DNA of 37,576 bases from a virus: the IMG/VR virus record IMGVR_UViG_3300005529_000070, positions 1 to 37,576 of that record; one strand, 5' to 3'. Below, in pieces: positions 1 through 6,744 of the stretch. Under the pieces are notes generated by a model. The model was not told the DNA's origin. It saw nothing but the letters and a program-made list of their open reading frames with translations, and made no database searches. The position numbers were made by a program, and so were the translations under genes. The first letter of the stretch is position 1; each line of letters opens with the position of its first letter.

Positions 1-44
1 GATTAACGCGCCAATCTTGTCCACAAGACAGGGCTACGACTGCT

Positions 45-248
45 ATGAATGACCTTCACGCCGCCTTTGAAGCCTGGTGGGCTACGAGAAAGCCCAACGG
101 TGAGTCTGTGGCCTTTCAGAGCTATAAGGCGGGATACGAGGCAGGAATGTCAGCTCGGAGCGAGCGCTGGTGCCGAGAGTGCGGCGTCTACCACGACCCG
201 GAGGTCGGCGAGACATGTCCGAAAGCGTTACCTCAATCGGAGCGCTGA
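45..248 (+). CDS. Small zinc-knuckle-like phage protein
   Basis: A 67-residue protein of unknown function. The N-terminal half is aromatic and helical; the C-terminal half has C43-x2-C46, H50 and C58, which could bind one zinc. The ATG overlaps the stop of a frame that begins at 37557 and runs across the ends of the window if the genome is circular, so this is probably the last or next-to-last gene of the rightward operon starting at 36993. The ribosome-binding site is weak, consistent with translational coupling. No family is recognised by eye. Confidence 0.65.
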   Translation: MNDLHAAFEAWWATRKPNGESVAFQSYKAGYEAGMSARSERWCRECGVYHDPEVGETCPKALPQSER

Positions 249-360
249 TGTGCCAAGAAGGAAGAAATATATCCAGCTGCCGAAATGGCCGAGTTCGAGC
301 CCATCTGGATCGGGCGAATGATCATCGCAGCGTTCTACGATGTCGCGTATATACGACTAT
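249..360 (+). other. Convergent junction with ambiguous short frames
   Basis: Here the rightward operon meets the leftward lysis genes. Two short rightward frames compete. One (248-364, 38 codons) starts with a TGATG overlap on the preceding stop but encodes an unconvincing Arg/His-rich peptide. The other (ATG 285, stop 455, 56 codons) begins with a credible hydrophobic helix but has no ribosome-binding site and runs antisense to the next leftward gene. I cannot decide between them. A near-palindrome around CGTATATACG lies at 344-353, but no clear terminator is visible. Confidence 0.3.
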
Positions 361-537
361 TTAGCGCTTCGGCAGTAGCGTCTTCAGCCATCCAACGGAT
401 TTGCAGACAGCCTGAGAAGGCTCAAAGGTCTCCCCGAAGATCCTCCCAAACCTGATAGCAGAGTCAAAAGCCACCTTAGCCCTTTCTGCTGCCTGGATGG
501 GGGTTCTTTCGCCTCTTCGTCCGGGAACCTTTTTCAA
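361..537 (-). CDS. Small basic protein after holin (TTG start)
   Basis: A predicted 58-residue basic protein of unknown function, translationally coupled to the holin: its TTG start overlaps the holin stop (TTGA). The sequence is rich in Lys/Arg with an amphipathic helix in the middle and a C-terminal WLKTLLPKR. No ATG or GTG lies nearby in frame, so TTG is the only reasonable start; a GGGG stretch upstream could act as a ribosome-binding site. It is the last gene of the leftward transcript. It shows no lipobox or transmembrane segment, so it does not look like a spanin. Confidence 0.45.
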   Translation of the reverse strand: MKKVPGRRGERTPIQAAERAKVAFDSAIRFGRIFGETFEPSQAVCKSVGWLKTLLPKR

Positions 538-929
538 CCACTGATCCCCAGCATTCCGAGAAGAACTGAGCCGAGTTGCTTCCAGTCCAGCTTTGGAAGT
601 TTGTCCACCGGGAAGGTCGGGCTGACCAGAAGGATAGCGGCCACCATGAATGGGAAAAGAATTAGCTGATAGGCAAGTGACCCTGCCAGCACCCAGCCTA
701 GAGCACCGCGCCATTTACCCAGGAGTGACCCTGATTGAACCTCTGCGGTATCCAAAGCTATTTGGGCTTTCGCAAGGTCGGTCATCTGGGCGAGCCTTTG
801 AAGGTCTCCTGACTCCTGCAGCTTCAGCAGTTCTAGCTTGGCCTGCGCCTGTTTCTGTGGGTCGGGGAAGAAGTGCTCGATCAGCTTCTCGCCGATTTGG
901 AAGATGCTGGAAAGCAGGAGCGGGTTCAT
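534..929 (-). CDS. Holin, 3-TM gene-transfer-agent type
   Basis: A 131-residue predicted holin that would form the inner-membrane lesion releasing or activating the lysis enzyme. The N-terminus (1-20) is amphipathic, followed by a charged Gln/Lys/Glu helix (24-63), a long hydrophobic segment (about 75-102) and a second C-terminal hydrophobic segment (about 116-130). This layout matches the family called holin of 3TMs (GTA_holin_3TM). A strong GGAGGT lies just before the ATG, and the start overlaps the stop of the DUF5675 gene (ATGA). Family call is by eye from length and segment pattern. Confidence 0.75.
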   Translation of the reverse strand: MNPLLLSSIFQIGEKLIEHFFPDPQKQAQAKLELLKLQESGDLQRLAQMTDLAKAQIALDTAEVQSGSLLGKWRGALGWVLAGSLAYQLILFPFMVAAILLVSPTFPVDKLPKLDWKQLGSVLLGMLGISG

Positions 930-1342
930 ACGACCTCCAGAGTTACCTTCTCACCGCAGCCGAGCGACTCTTGGATCTTGGTGAACAGCTTCTCGAAGGC
1001 TTCGCGGGAGTGGCCGACGAAATCGGTGTCCTTCGACGCCCCGACGAGGATGCAGCCCTCGGTATCTTTCGGTCCGTTTCCCGGGTGGATGCGGACCCCG
1101 GTGAATCCTGGCACGTCCACCAACAGCGGCAGGTCGCGCTTGAACCGCTGGCTCGGGGTGACGATCACGCTGTAGGAGCCGGTCGGGATGGCAGTACAGC
1201 CGGGGATCTTCCACGCCTGGACGATACGGCCATCCTCCCTGACGACATCCTCAAGGCTATAGCACTCGAACTTGCCATCAACGGACAACTTGCCGATCGT
1301 GCTGTTCGGGCTGCACCAGGTCCGCTCGATCTTGAGTCTCAT
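926..1342 (-). CDS. DUF5675 protein, candidate lysis enzyme
   Basis: A 138-residue protein of the DUF5675 type. The signature is GVRIHPGN (82-89) followed by DTEGCIL (93-99). A His-Gly-Asn then Thr-x-Gly-Cys pattern resembles the catalytic His and Cys spacing of YkuD-type L,D-transpeptidases, so an action on peptidoglycan is plausible but is an inference. It sits directly before the holin and overlaps it by ATGA, the usual endolysin position, and no other lysozyme, amidase or peptidase is visible in the window. No signal peptide is seen, so export would need the holin. Confidence 0.75.
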   Translation of the reverse strand: MRLKIERTWCSPNSTIGKLSVDGKFECYSLEDVVREDGRIVQAWKIPGCTAIPTGSYSVIVTPSQRFKRDLPLLVDVPGFTGVRIHPGNGPKDTEGCILVGASKDTDFVGHSREAFEKLFTKIQESLGCGEKVTLEVV

Positions 1343-1575
1343 GAGCCCATCGGGTCGCCGTAGAGTTCGCGAACGCGAGCCATCATCGGCATCTTCGTCT
1401 TGTCGTGGCGGATGTCGTTTAGCCGCTTCATTGCATCCTCGGCCGCATCCCGCAGGAGCATCAGGGCACAGAAAAGCGCGCCCTCATATCCGTTGGCTGT
1501 GTAGTTATCCAAAACCCGGTTGTTCTTGTGAATCTCAGTGATGAGCGCTGCTAGCCGAATGTCGTTGATCGTCAT
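1339..1575 (-). CDS. Small helical phage protein
   Basis: A 78-residue, mostly helical protein of unknown function with a hydrophobic stretch GALFCALMLLRDAAEDAM in the middle. I chose the ATG at 1575, which overlaps the metallophosphoesterase stop (ATGA) and has AAGGAG about nine bases upstream; an in-frame GTG at 1584 lacks such spacing. It lies between the metallophosphoesterase and the lysis genes and overlaps the DUF5675 start by ATGA. The single hydrophobic stretch is too polar for a confident membrane call. Confidence 0.7.
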   Translation of the reverse strand: MTINDIRLAALITEIHKNNRVLDNYTANGYEGALFCALMLLRDAAEDAMKRLNDIRHDKTKMPMMARVRELYGDPMGS

Positions 1576-2534
1576 ACCCGCCACTCCTTACCCCTGAACT
1601 GCACCATTCTTGGACCACTGATCCACGCCTGCTCCGGCCAGAGAAGTCTTCCTTTAACGAACGTGAGCAGCGTGAAGCCGGTCCTCCAGTTGAGCGGGTT
1701 CATCTCGGTGTAGTTGTAGAACTGTGGCCCGTAGGGATCGGCCATCGTTCCGCAGTCAACTCCCCAACGAGTGCCGTTGTAGTCAGATAGCGGCTCGACT
1801 TTCATCGCGTGCAAGTGGCCGGTGATGATCGTGCGCCCTGACCAGAGGGTGTTGTTCTCGGGAGCGTGACGGCCGCTCTTGTATCTATGCTTCACAACCA
1901 CATCGGAGTTAATAAATGAAACCCAACAGGGTTCCCACTTCGGGAAGTTGTCCTTCAGGTGTACCCCGTGGACGTTCGCATACTCAGGAGCTAGCGTTGC
2001 CAGACGGGTCTCGAATCTGGAATCGTGGTTTCCCAAAGGCCAGATGAACCTGGCACCTTTAGCGAGCTTTTCTATCTCCCCGAGCATCGCTTTCAGGTTG
2101 TCGATTTCGTCAGCAACCTTCGGGCGTTTTTCCCATGCGATAGGCGCGTGTCTGGAGATGGTGGGGAAGTCTGCTTCGTCGCCGTTCTTGATAACGACCT
2201 TGGGTTTATATTCACGGACGAACTCGAGGAACGCATCGTGCGCGGTGGAATTGACCCCCGGCCAATAGTGGGAGTCCGAACCGATAAGGACGTGCCCATC
2301 TTGAATACCTAGAGACACTGCCGCCGGATGCTGGTCTAACTTACTGCCCGCGAAATACGGACTCCTTGAATCGAAGCTCGAGAGGTCGTGTCCCTGAGCT
2401 CTAAGTCTCTTAAGTCTGTTGTTGATGTTCCGGGGAGAGCATTTGAATAGTCTTGCGATGGAGCCTACTGATGGCGTCGTCTTCCACGCCTCTACGATCA
2501 TCGCGTCGGTTATGCCTTTATGGTGTGGCGACAT
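1572..2534 (-). CDS. Metallophosphoesterase with N-terminal HTH
   Basis: A 320-residue calcineurin-like metallophosphoesterase. Metal-ligand motifs are in order: SDSH (86-89), NGDEAD (117-122), GNHDSR (168-173), a single His at 216 and GHLH (239-242). The first 45 residues form a helix-turn-helix of the kind seen in homing-type or terminase-linked phage proteins (GSIARLF then NINNRLKRL). Substrate is unknown; such phage enzymes may act on DNA ends or nucleotides. The ATG follows directly on the stop of the tiny acidic gene (TAAATG), and the 3' end overlaps the next gene. Confidence 0.85.
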   Translation of the reverse strand: MSPHHKGITDAMIVEAWKTTPSVGSIARLFKCSPRNINNRLKRLRAQGHDLSSFDSRSPYFAGSKLDQHPAAVSLGIQDGHVLIGSDSHYWPGVNSTAHDAFLEFVREYKPKVVIKNGDEADFPTISRHAPIAWEKRPKVADEIDNLKAMLGEIEKLAKGARFIWPLGNHDSRFETRLATLAPEYANVHGVHLKDNFPKWEPCWVSFINSDVVVKHRYKSGRHAPENNTLWSGRTIITGHLHAMKVEPLSDYNGTRWGVDCGTMADPYGPQFYNYTEMNPLNWRTGFTLLTFVKGRLLWPEQAWISGPRMVQFRGKEWRV

Positions 2535-2618
2535 TTAGGGTCTATTTGGATGGGGCCAGTTTTCGGGATCGTGCTCGTCTTCTGGTTCGTACTCATCCCA
2601 CTCGTCTTCGTAGCGCAT
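2535..2618 (-). CDS. Tiny acidic peptide
   Basis: A 27-residue, very acidic peptide (eleven Asp/Glu; tail NWPHPNRP). It has a good GAGGGG ribosome-binding site, sits 13 bases after the preceding stop, and its stop touches the metallophosphoesterase start. The tight packing supports translation. Function unknown; it may serve to couple translation to the phosphoesterase. Confidence 0.5.
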   Translation of the reverse strand: MRYEDEWDEYEPEDEHDPENWPHPNRP

Positions 2619-2631
2619 AGATGTCCCCTCA

Positions 2632-2802
2632 TCAGTGCACCTTGTCCGAATCCTCCCGCATGAAGGCGATTGCCTTGATTCCCTCCATCGCGAGGTAAAT
2701 GGCTATACAAGTGTTCTTCTCGTCTAATTTCCTTTGACGACTTTCAAGTAATGCTTCGATCCCAGCCTCTAGCATTTCGGGAAGCATCAGGATCTCGGTC
2801 AC
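2632..2802 (-). CDS. Small helical protein (GTG start)
   Basis: A 56-residue helical protein of unknown function with an amphipathic central helix (CIAIYLAMEGIKAIAFM) and charged ends. The GTG start is preceded by AGAGGTAA at suitable spacing. It is immediately followed by the tiny acidic gene, in the cluster linking the membrane proteins to the metallophosphoesterase. No transmembrane segment is convincing. Confidence 0.6.
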   Translation of the reverse strand: MTEILMLPEMLEAGIEALLESRQRKLDEKNTCIAIYLAMEGIKAIAFMREDSDKVH

Positions 2803-2836
2803 TGGCTTACCTCTGATCTGAAACCGTGAGGTAAAG

Positions 2837-3268
2837 TCAAAATGGAAACCTCAAACCAAATCCAATAACCGACCGTTTCCCATCTGTACCCCCTACTAAG
2901 TCAATGGCGTAGTCTTTCTGCTCATAGGAGGCAGTTGGTAGAGGAAGGAAGATGGTTCTCTTCGAGTAACCCGTAAGCCCCACAAGCCCAGTTCCGAAGC
3001 ACATCGGGCCCAATCTGAGGCCGCACCACACGACTCCAGCGACTTTGGTCTCTCTACATAGGCTGTTCTTGTAGAACCCAGCCATGAGCCTTGTATTGGG
3101 TGTGAGGGAGTAGTTCAAAGCGAGGCCAGGATTGACCTCGCAGTAACCCGATTCGGAGTGTTTTGAAGCTCCGAATACAGATAGAGATAATTGAGCATGC
3201 GAATTCCAGCCAATCGCGATACAGAGTCCTAAAAGAACTCCGGCCGCGAAAATGACTGGGTTACGCAT
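2837..3268 (-). CDS. Secreted small beta-barrel-like outer-membrane protein
   Basis: A 143-residue protein with a clear Sec signal peptide (MRN, hydrophobic core 4-22, then NSHAQ), followed by alternating aromatic/aliphatic segments and a final Phe (GFGLRFPF), the classic C-terminal signature of outer-membrane beta-barrels. Short Cys-containing strands (NSLCRETK, WCGLRLGPMCF) recur. The start chosen, ATG 3268, has GAGAGGG upstream and overlaps the preceding stop by eight bases; an in-frame start 54 bases earlier would spoil the signal peptide. It may alter the host surface or block reinfection; a role in lysis is less likely. Size allows about eight strands. Confidence 0.65.
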   Translation of the reverse strand: MRNPVIFAAGVLLGLCIAIGWNSHAQLSLSVFGASKHSESGYCEVNPGLALNYSLTPNTRLMAGFYKNSLCRETKVAGVVWCGLRLGPMCFGTGLVGLTGYSKRTIFLPLPTASYEQKDYAIDLVGGTDGKRSVIGFGLRFPF

Positions 3269-3653
3269 CGCCCTCTCTCTTAAACTGCTGAATCGGTATG
3301 TCGCCGTGGCCGAGGCCATCAACTACTAGACAGACCGCACCCTGCTCTTTGAAAACCTTGTGGCAGGCTTCGTATTTGGCGCCCTTATATTCCACCGTAG
3401 CCGCTTGGTATTGGTCTGGCTCTTCGCCGAGCTCGACAATCAGCGCCTTCGCGACGGCGTTGACACATGGAGCGCTGAGCAGGCGGATGGTCGTGAATTC
3501 GTCCCGATATACGGGCGCTCCGGCATAAGCCCAGCGCATCGCGCCGGCGAGAGCTAAACCAAGAATGACCGCCAGCCAGGAATATGGAAAGAGGGTCAGT
3601 CGTTCGTGTTTTGAATCTACAGAAAGCCCGTTGAAATATTCTTTTTCGCTCAT
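3261..3653 (-). CDS. Single-span membrane protein, large periplasmic domain
   Basis: A 130-residue protein with a charged N-terminus, one transmembrane helix (about 22-45) and a periplasmic domain with two Cys (63 and 97 region) that could form a disulfide. It overlaps the neighbouring small membrane gene by ATGA. It could be an inner-membrane spanin or an exclusion protein given its place among membrane proteins next to lysis genes, but there is no coiled-coil typical of Rz, so I leave the function open. Confidence 0.65.
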   Translation of the reverse strand: MSEKEYFNGLSVDSKHERLTLFPYSWLAVILGLALAGAMRWAYAGAPVYRDEFTTIRLLSAPCVNAVAKALIVELGEEPDQYQAATVEYKGAKYEACHKVFKEQGAVCLVVDGLGHGDIPIQQFKREGDA

Positions 3654-3826
3654 TTGCCGACTCCCGGTAGATGACCTCCGAAATAGAGCATCAACACTGC
3701 TCCGACTGCGATCCAGAAAATGCGCTCGATCAGTCCTCTACCAACCCCCCGGTAGACCTGGTCCATAAACTGTTTGACGGCTTCTCTGGCGATCAACTTG
3801 GCCCTGTCTTCTTCTTCCTGGCTCAT
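3650..3826 (-). CDS. Small membrane protein, C-terminal TM
   Basis: A 58-residue protein: acidic start (MSQEEEDR), an amphipathic helix and one hydrophobic segment (about 36-51) ending GGHLPGVGK. ATG 3826 follows AGGAGG by four bases and overlaps the preceding stop (ATGA); longer in-frame versions are unsupported. It is a candidate accessory holin or membrane anchor for neighbouring virion/lysis proteins, but this is only positional. Confidence 0.6.
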   Translation of the reverse strand: MSQEEEDRAKLIAREAVKQFMDQVYRGVGRGLIERIFWIAVGAVLMLYFGGHLPGVGK

Positions 3827-4101
3827 TGCGCCTCCTCTTTGCAATGACCTTTCTTGAGGACTACATCCAAGACTGCACAGAGAATCAGGCAGAACCGGCA
3901 ATTACTCCGTCCGCATTCCTTAGAGACCGTTGACCGGCCATCCCAACCGAGCAGCGCCGCCAAAAGAGAATCCATCGCACGGCTGACGTTGGAGATGTAT
4001 TCAGTCTTGCCGAGACAGAGACCCACGAGACCAGCGAGGCCAGCCAAGCCTGCTGCTGCAGAGAAGATGAGATATAGGACCGCTACAGTTAAGTAGCGCA
4101 T
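3823..4101 (-). CDS. Cys-rich membrane protein of phage type
   Basis: A 92-residue protein with a hydrophobic N-terminus (4-30, a run of AGLAGL-type residues) and a conserved-looking Cys-rich tail (C63, C68, C71, C75, C87) after the motif LLGWDGRSTVSKECG. I recall similar short phage proteins of unknown function next to tail-fibre genes but cannot name a family. It starts three bases after the tail-fibre stop. The Gly-rich helix may span the membrane. Confidence 0.65.
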   Translation of the reverse strand: MRYLTVAVLYLIFSAAAGLAGLAGLVGLCLGKTEYISNVSRAMDSLLAALLGWDGRSTVSKECGRSNCRFCLILCAVLDVVLKKGHCKEEAQ

Positions 4102-4104
4102 GGG

Positions 4105-4887
4105 TTATGCGATGCGCACAGCGCTGATCGTGCTGTCCTTGGAATTACCGCTCTGATTGAAGGCGATCTTCGTGCTGGTAGTGCTGGTGACGTTTTTAAC
4201 GGAGATGCGCAGATTCCCGGCCGGCGAGCTGATATAGCCGGACAGAGATACGCTGAAATAACCGCCCACCGCTGCGGTAATCGCTGCACTGTCAATTACC
4301 GTCGTGCCGTCCCATAGCTTCACCAACACGCCGTCTGGAGTGCTGGCCTGAACCGTTACCTTACCTGCCACTGACCACGTCCCTACAGTTCCCTGGGCAA
4401 CACTCGGCCCGTCGAAGTAATTGGCCGTGTTGTTAAGAGTTACATCAGAACCGAGCGAATTAGTGATCCTCGTTCCGATGACTGGACCGACGATGTTGAA
4501 CTGTGTACCGTCATACTCAAGAACGGATGGAACACTGACGACCAGCTCACCACCGGAACAAGCCGCCCCGTTCCAGAAGACGTTTTTGTTTCCCGCTGAG
4601 TTGACGTTTAAGACAGTCGCGGCTGTATTCGTCGCCGCAGGAACGAGCAGGAATTTCTGATTCGCTGCTAGAGTCGGGGCTGGGCTTGTAGATCCAGTGA
4701 TGGAGTTAGTCCCAGCGACACTAGTGAGAGTAAGAACCCCATAAGCCTCTCCGTCGCGCCATTTGGCTATTTCGGCCTGCAAAGCCCTCAGGTTGTCATC
4801 AAGGCCAGTGCCAATAGTGGTGCCGCCCTGAGGCTGATTGCTCGCTGCCGTTGAGCTCCATGAGGTGAAGTCCGTGATATCGGCCAT
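4105..4887 (-). CDS. Tail fibre / receptor-binding protein
   Basis: A 260-residue fibre-type protein. The N-terminus has the pattern seen in podophage fibres: an aromatic/Ser start, then TGLDDNLRALQ and IAKWRDG (28-46), which attaches to the virion. The remainder is Thr/Ser/Asn/Val-rich beta structure, and the C-terminal 100 residues look like an immunoglobulin-like or carbohydrate-binding sandwich (KVTVQASTPDG onward). It is short for a fibre, so it may be an adaptor-plus-tip. The ribosome-binding site GGAGAAAAGA lies within the shared AATAACAAGAGCC leader region at 4901-4913. Confidence 0.75.
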   Translation of the reverse strand: MADITDFTSWSSTAASNQPQGGTTIGTGLDDNLRALQAEIAKWRDGEAYGVLTLTSVAGTNSITGSTSPAPTLAANQKFLLVPAATNTAATVLNVNSAGNKNVFWNGAACSGGELVVSVPSVLEYDGTQFNIVGPVIGTRITNSLGSDVTLNNTANYFDGPSVAQGTVGTWSVAGKVTVQASTPDGVLVKLWDGTTVIDSAAITAAVGGYFSVSLSGYISSPAGNLRISVKNVTSTTSTKIAFNQSGNSKDSTISAVRIA

Positions 4888-4972
4888 TTCTTTTCTCCAT
4901 GGCTCTTGTTATTCTGTGGAATTGCTCGAGCGGCTTTATCTCGCCGCACTTGGTACACTTCTTTTCAGCCAT
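4799..4972 (-). CDS. Truncated zinc-ribbon ORF overlapping the tail-fibre start
   Basis: A 57-residue frame starting MAEKKCTKCGEIKPLEQF, a zinc half-site seen at the start of many HNH-like and phage zinc proteins. GAGG lies eight bases before ATG 4972. After about 25 residues it runs into the tail-fibre gene in another frame and loses protein-like character, so it may be a real mini-protein or the remains of a longer zinc protein cut off by the fibre gene. An in-frame ATG at 5050 would add 26 residues. Confidence 0.4.
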   Translation of the reverse strand: MAEKKCTKCGEIKPLEQFHRITRAMEKRNGRYHGLHLMELNGSEQSASGRHHYWHWP

Positions 4973-5057
4973 CGTTAGCGCCTCACGCTGATGGTGGTTA
5001 GGGGCTGGCTCCGGTGCTTCAACACCGTCCAGTCCCGCTATTTTATCCATTCCGAAA

Positions 5058-5082
5058 TAAAAAAGGCCGCATCTAGCGGCCT
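5058..5082 (-). terminator. Rho-independent terminator after ejection gene
   Basis: On the leftward strand AGGCCGC, loop TAGAT, GCGGCCT form a perfect 7-bp stem followed by six T. It lies 25 bases past the stop of the 545-residue virion protein and would reduce read-through into the fibre and lysis genes. Confidence 0.85.
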
Positions 5083-5106
5083 CTCAATAAATCTGAATTA
5101 CTTAAT

Positions 5107-6744
5107 CTATTGCTGCTGGCTCATCCACTGAGCTAGTGCTGCAGACGAATACGGAGCCAGAGCCCCAATAGACTGCGCCGCTGCAGCTTGACCGGGGTAG
5201 TCGCCGAGCATGTATCTTGTTCCTGGGCGGCTGTAAAGCATCGGCGCGAGAGCAAGTCCAGTCAGATAATGCGGGCCTCCGAAATATTCGTTAGCAGCTC
5301 CAGTGCTGCCGCCCAAAGCCAGCATCGCAAGCATTGCCCTCCCAGGAGTCCCTGAGTCTGGGTAACGATCGCCGAGCACAGAAACCGCTGGGTCGGATAG
5401 CTCCTGCATATTGGCTCGACCCTTGGCGAATTGGCCCTTACGCACAGACTTATCTTCCTGCCTCACAGCAGTCTGTAGCTGACCTGGAGTGAAGACGCCT
5501 TCCTTGCCTGCCGCCTCGGCCCGCTGAAGCCTGACGATCTTGCTCCAGCGTCTATTGGCTTCGTCCAGCATCGCCGCCGCTTCTGGTGTCGACGCACCTT
5601 TCTGCATCTGTTGCCTGAAAGCCGTCTGAGCGTCTTGTAAAGCCCTGCCCATTTCGCGCTCAGACGTTGAAGAACTGGCCCTCAAGGCTGCTGCTTTCGC
5701 TCCGAGCTCGGCGTCGATCTTCTTTGCCATCTCGCCAGGTATCTGGCTTCCTTGAACGTTGTCCCCAACGGTGCTGTTGATGAAGTTGCGCACCGTTCCT
5801 CTCTGTTCTGAGGACATCATGTATTTCGTGTTATCGGCAAAAGACTCCAGATGCGGGACTAAAGATTCGTCAGCCTTGACGGTGATATTGGAGAGAGCCT
5901 TGTCGTACATTTGTCCAACGCTCGACTCGGCCTGCCTCAACCCCTCTCTGCCTATTGCGGTGACTTCTGGCGCGGCTTCCTTGATGGCTGCGCTGTTGAG
6001 TTCCCTGACCGCTCTACCTTGTGCGTTTTTGATGAGATCGCCGATACCGGGAATGCTGGTAAGACGCTCTTCCACAGAGCGACCGAATTTGCCAAGTGCC
6101 TGTCCAACTGTCGGAACGATGTCGGCCGACATTAGTTTCTGCACCATTGGGGATTGCACGATCGGCCGCGCTACTCTCGCCAGTCCGCTAGCAGCGGCGC
6201 TACCAGCTACGCCACCCGCGGCCCCAGCCCCGGTATTCTCGCCAGTAGCCGCCGCCGTTGTGCCGCCAATTACAGCCCCAGAGAAAAGCTTTCCTAGCAA
6301 TGGGATTTTCGCAATACCTGAAACTACCGGAGCAGCCAATGCGGCCTCACCTATGGGCGTCGTGGCGAGACTTGCCGTAATGGCTCCAGCTTGAGCCGGT
6401 CGCGATGTCTCGAGCAATGCATCGTTAGCAGCCTTAGCGGCTTGCTCTTGTGGAGTGAGCGTTCCGCCGAGAGCCGTCTTTAACTTCATCGCCGCCGCAT
6501 CCCACAACGCCTTAGCCCCGACTGCTTCATGCGTGAACGGACTGAAGTCTCCAGCCACGTCCTTGACCGCTTGGGGCAAACCTTCGACCCCAATGGGATA
6601 GGGCTTGACTGGAGCCAGTTCCCTTTTCGTGCTCTGAAGCTGGGTGAGCGCCGAGGTGACTGGATCTGGTGAGCTCGTTTGTGGAGTTGGTGACTGTCCT
6701 CCAGTTTGAAGTAACTGGAGAGCGCTTTGGATCGGGTCTGCCAT
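5107..6744 (-). CDS. Internal virion / DNA-ejection protein
   Basis: A 545-residue protein interpreted as an internal virion protein delivered with the DNA. It has a Gln/Pro/Ser-rich start, a Gly/Ala-rich stretch with glycine-zipper character (about 120-195: several hydrophobic segments rich in A, G and T) suited to membrane insertion, a long Lys/Glu/Ala helical central region (about 240-420), and a second Ala-rich hydrophobic C-terminus. Nothing resembles a lytic transglycosylase. It is last in a row of four such genes following the tail hub, as in P22-like ejection modules. Family not recognised. Confidence 0.65.
   Translation of the reverse strand: MADPIQSALQLLQTGGQSPTPQTSSPDPVTSALTQLQSTKRELAPVKPYPIGVEGLPQAVKDVAGDFSPFTHEAVGAKALWDAAAMKLKTALGGTLTPQEQAAKAANDALLETSRPAQAGAITASLATTPIGEAALAAPVVSGIAKIPLLGKLFSGAVIGGTTAAATGENTGAGAAGGVAGSAAASGLARVARPIVQSPMVQKLMSADIVPTVGQALGKFGRSVEERLTSIPGIGDLIKNAQGRAVRELNSAAIKEAAPEVTAIGREGLRQAESSVGQMYDKALSNITVKADESLVPHLESFADNTKYMMSSEQRGTVRNFINSTVGDNVQGSQIPGEMAKKIDAELGAKAAALRASSSTSEREMGRALQDAQTAFRQQMQKGASTPEAAAMLDEANRRWSKIVRLQRAEAAGKEGVFTPGQLQTAVRQEDKSVRKGQFAKGRANMQELSDPAVSVLGDRYPDSGTPGRAMLAMLALGGSTGAANEYFGGPHYLTGLALAPMLYSRPGTRYMLGDYPGQAAAAQSIGALAPYSSAALAQWMSQQQ

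Noticed and set aside
5040-5088. Promoter for the tail-fibre unit (TTGAGA, TAAAAT)
   Set aside because: Spacing is about 36 bases, far beyond 17.
5759-6394. 211-codon rightward frame
   Set aside because: Antisense to the internal virion protein; no start site or motif.
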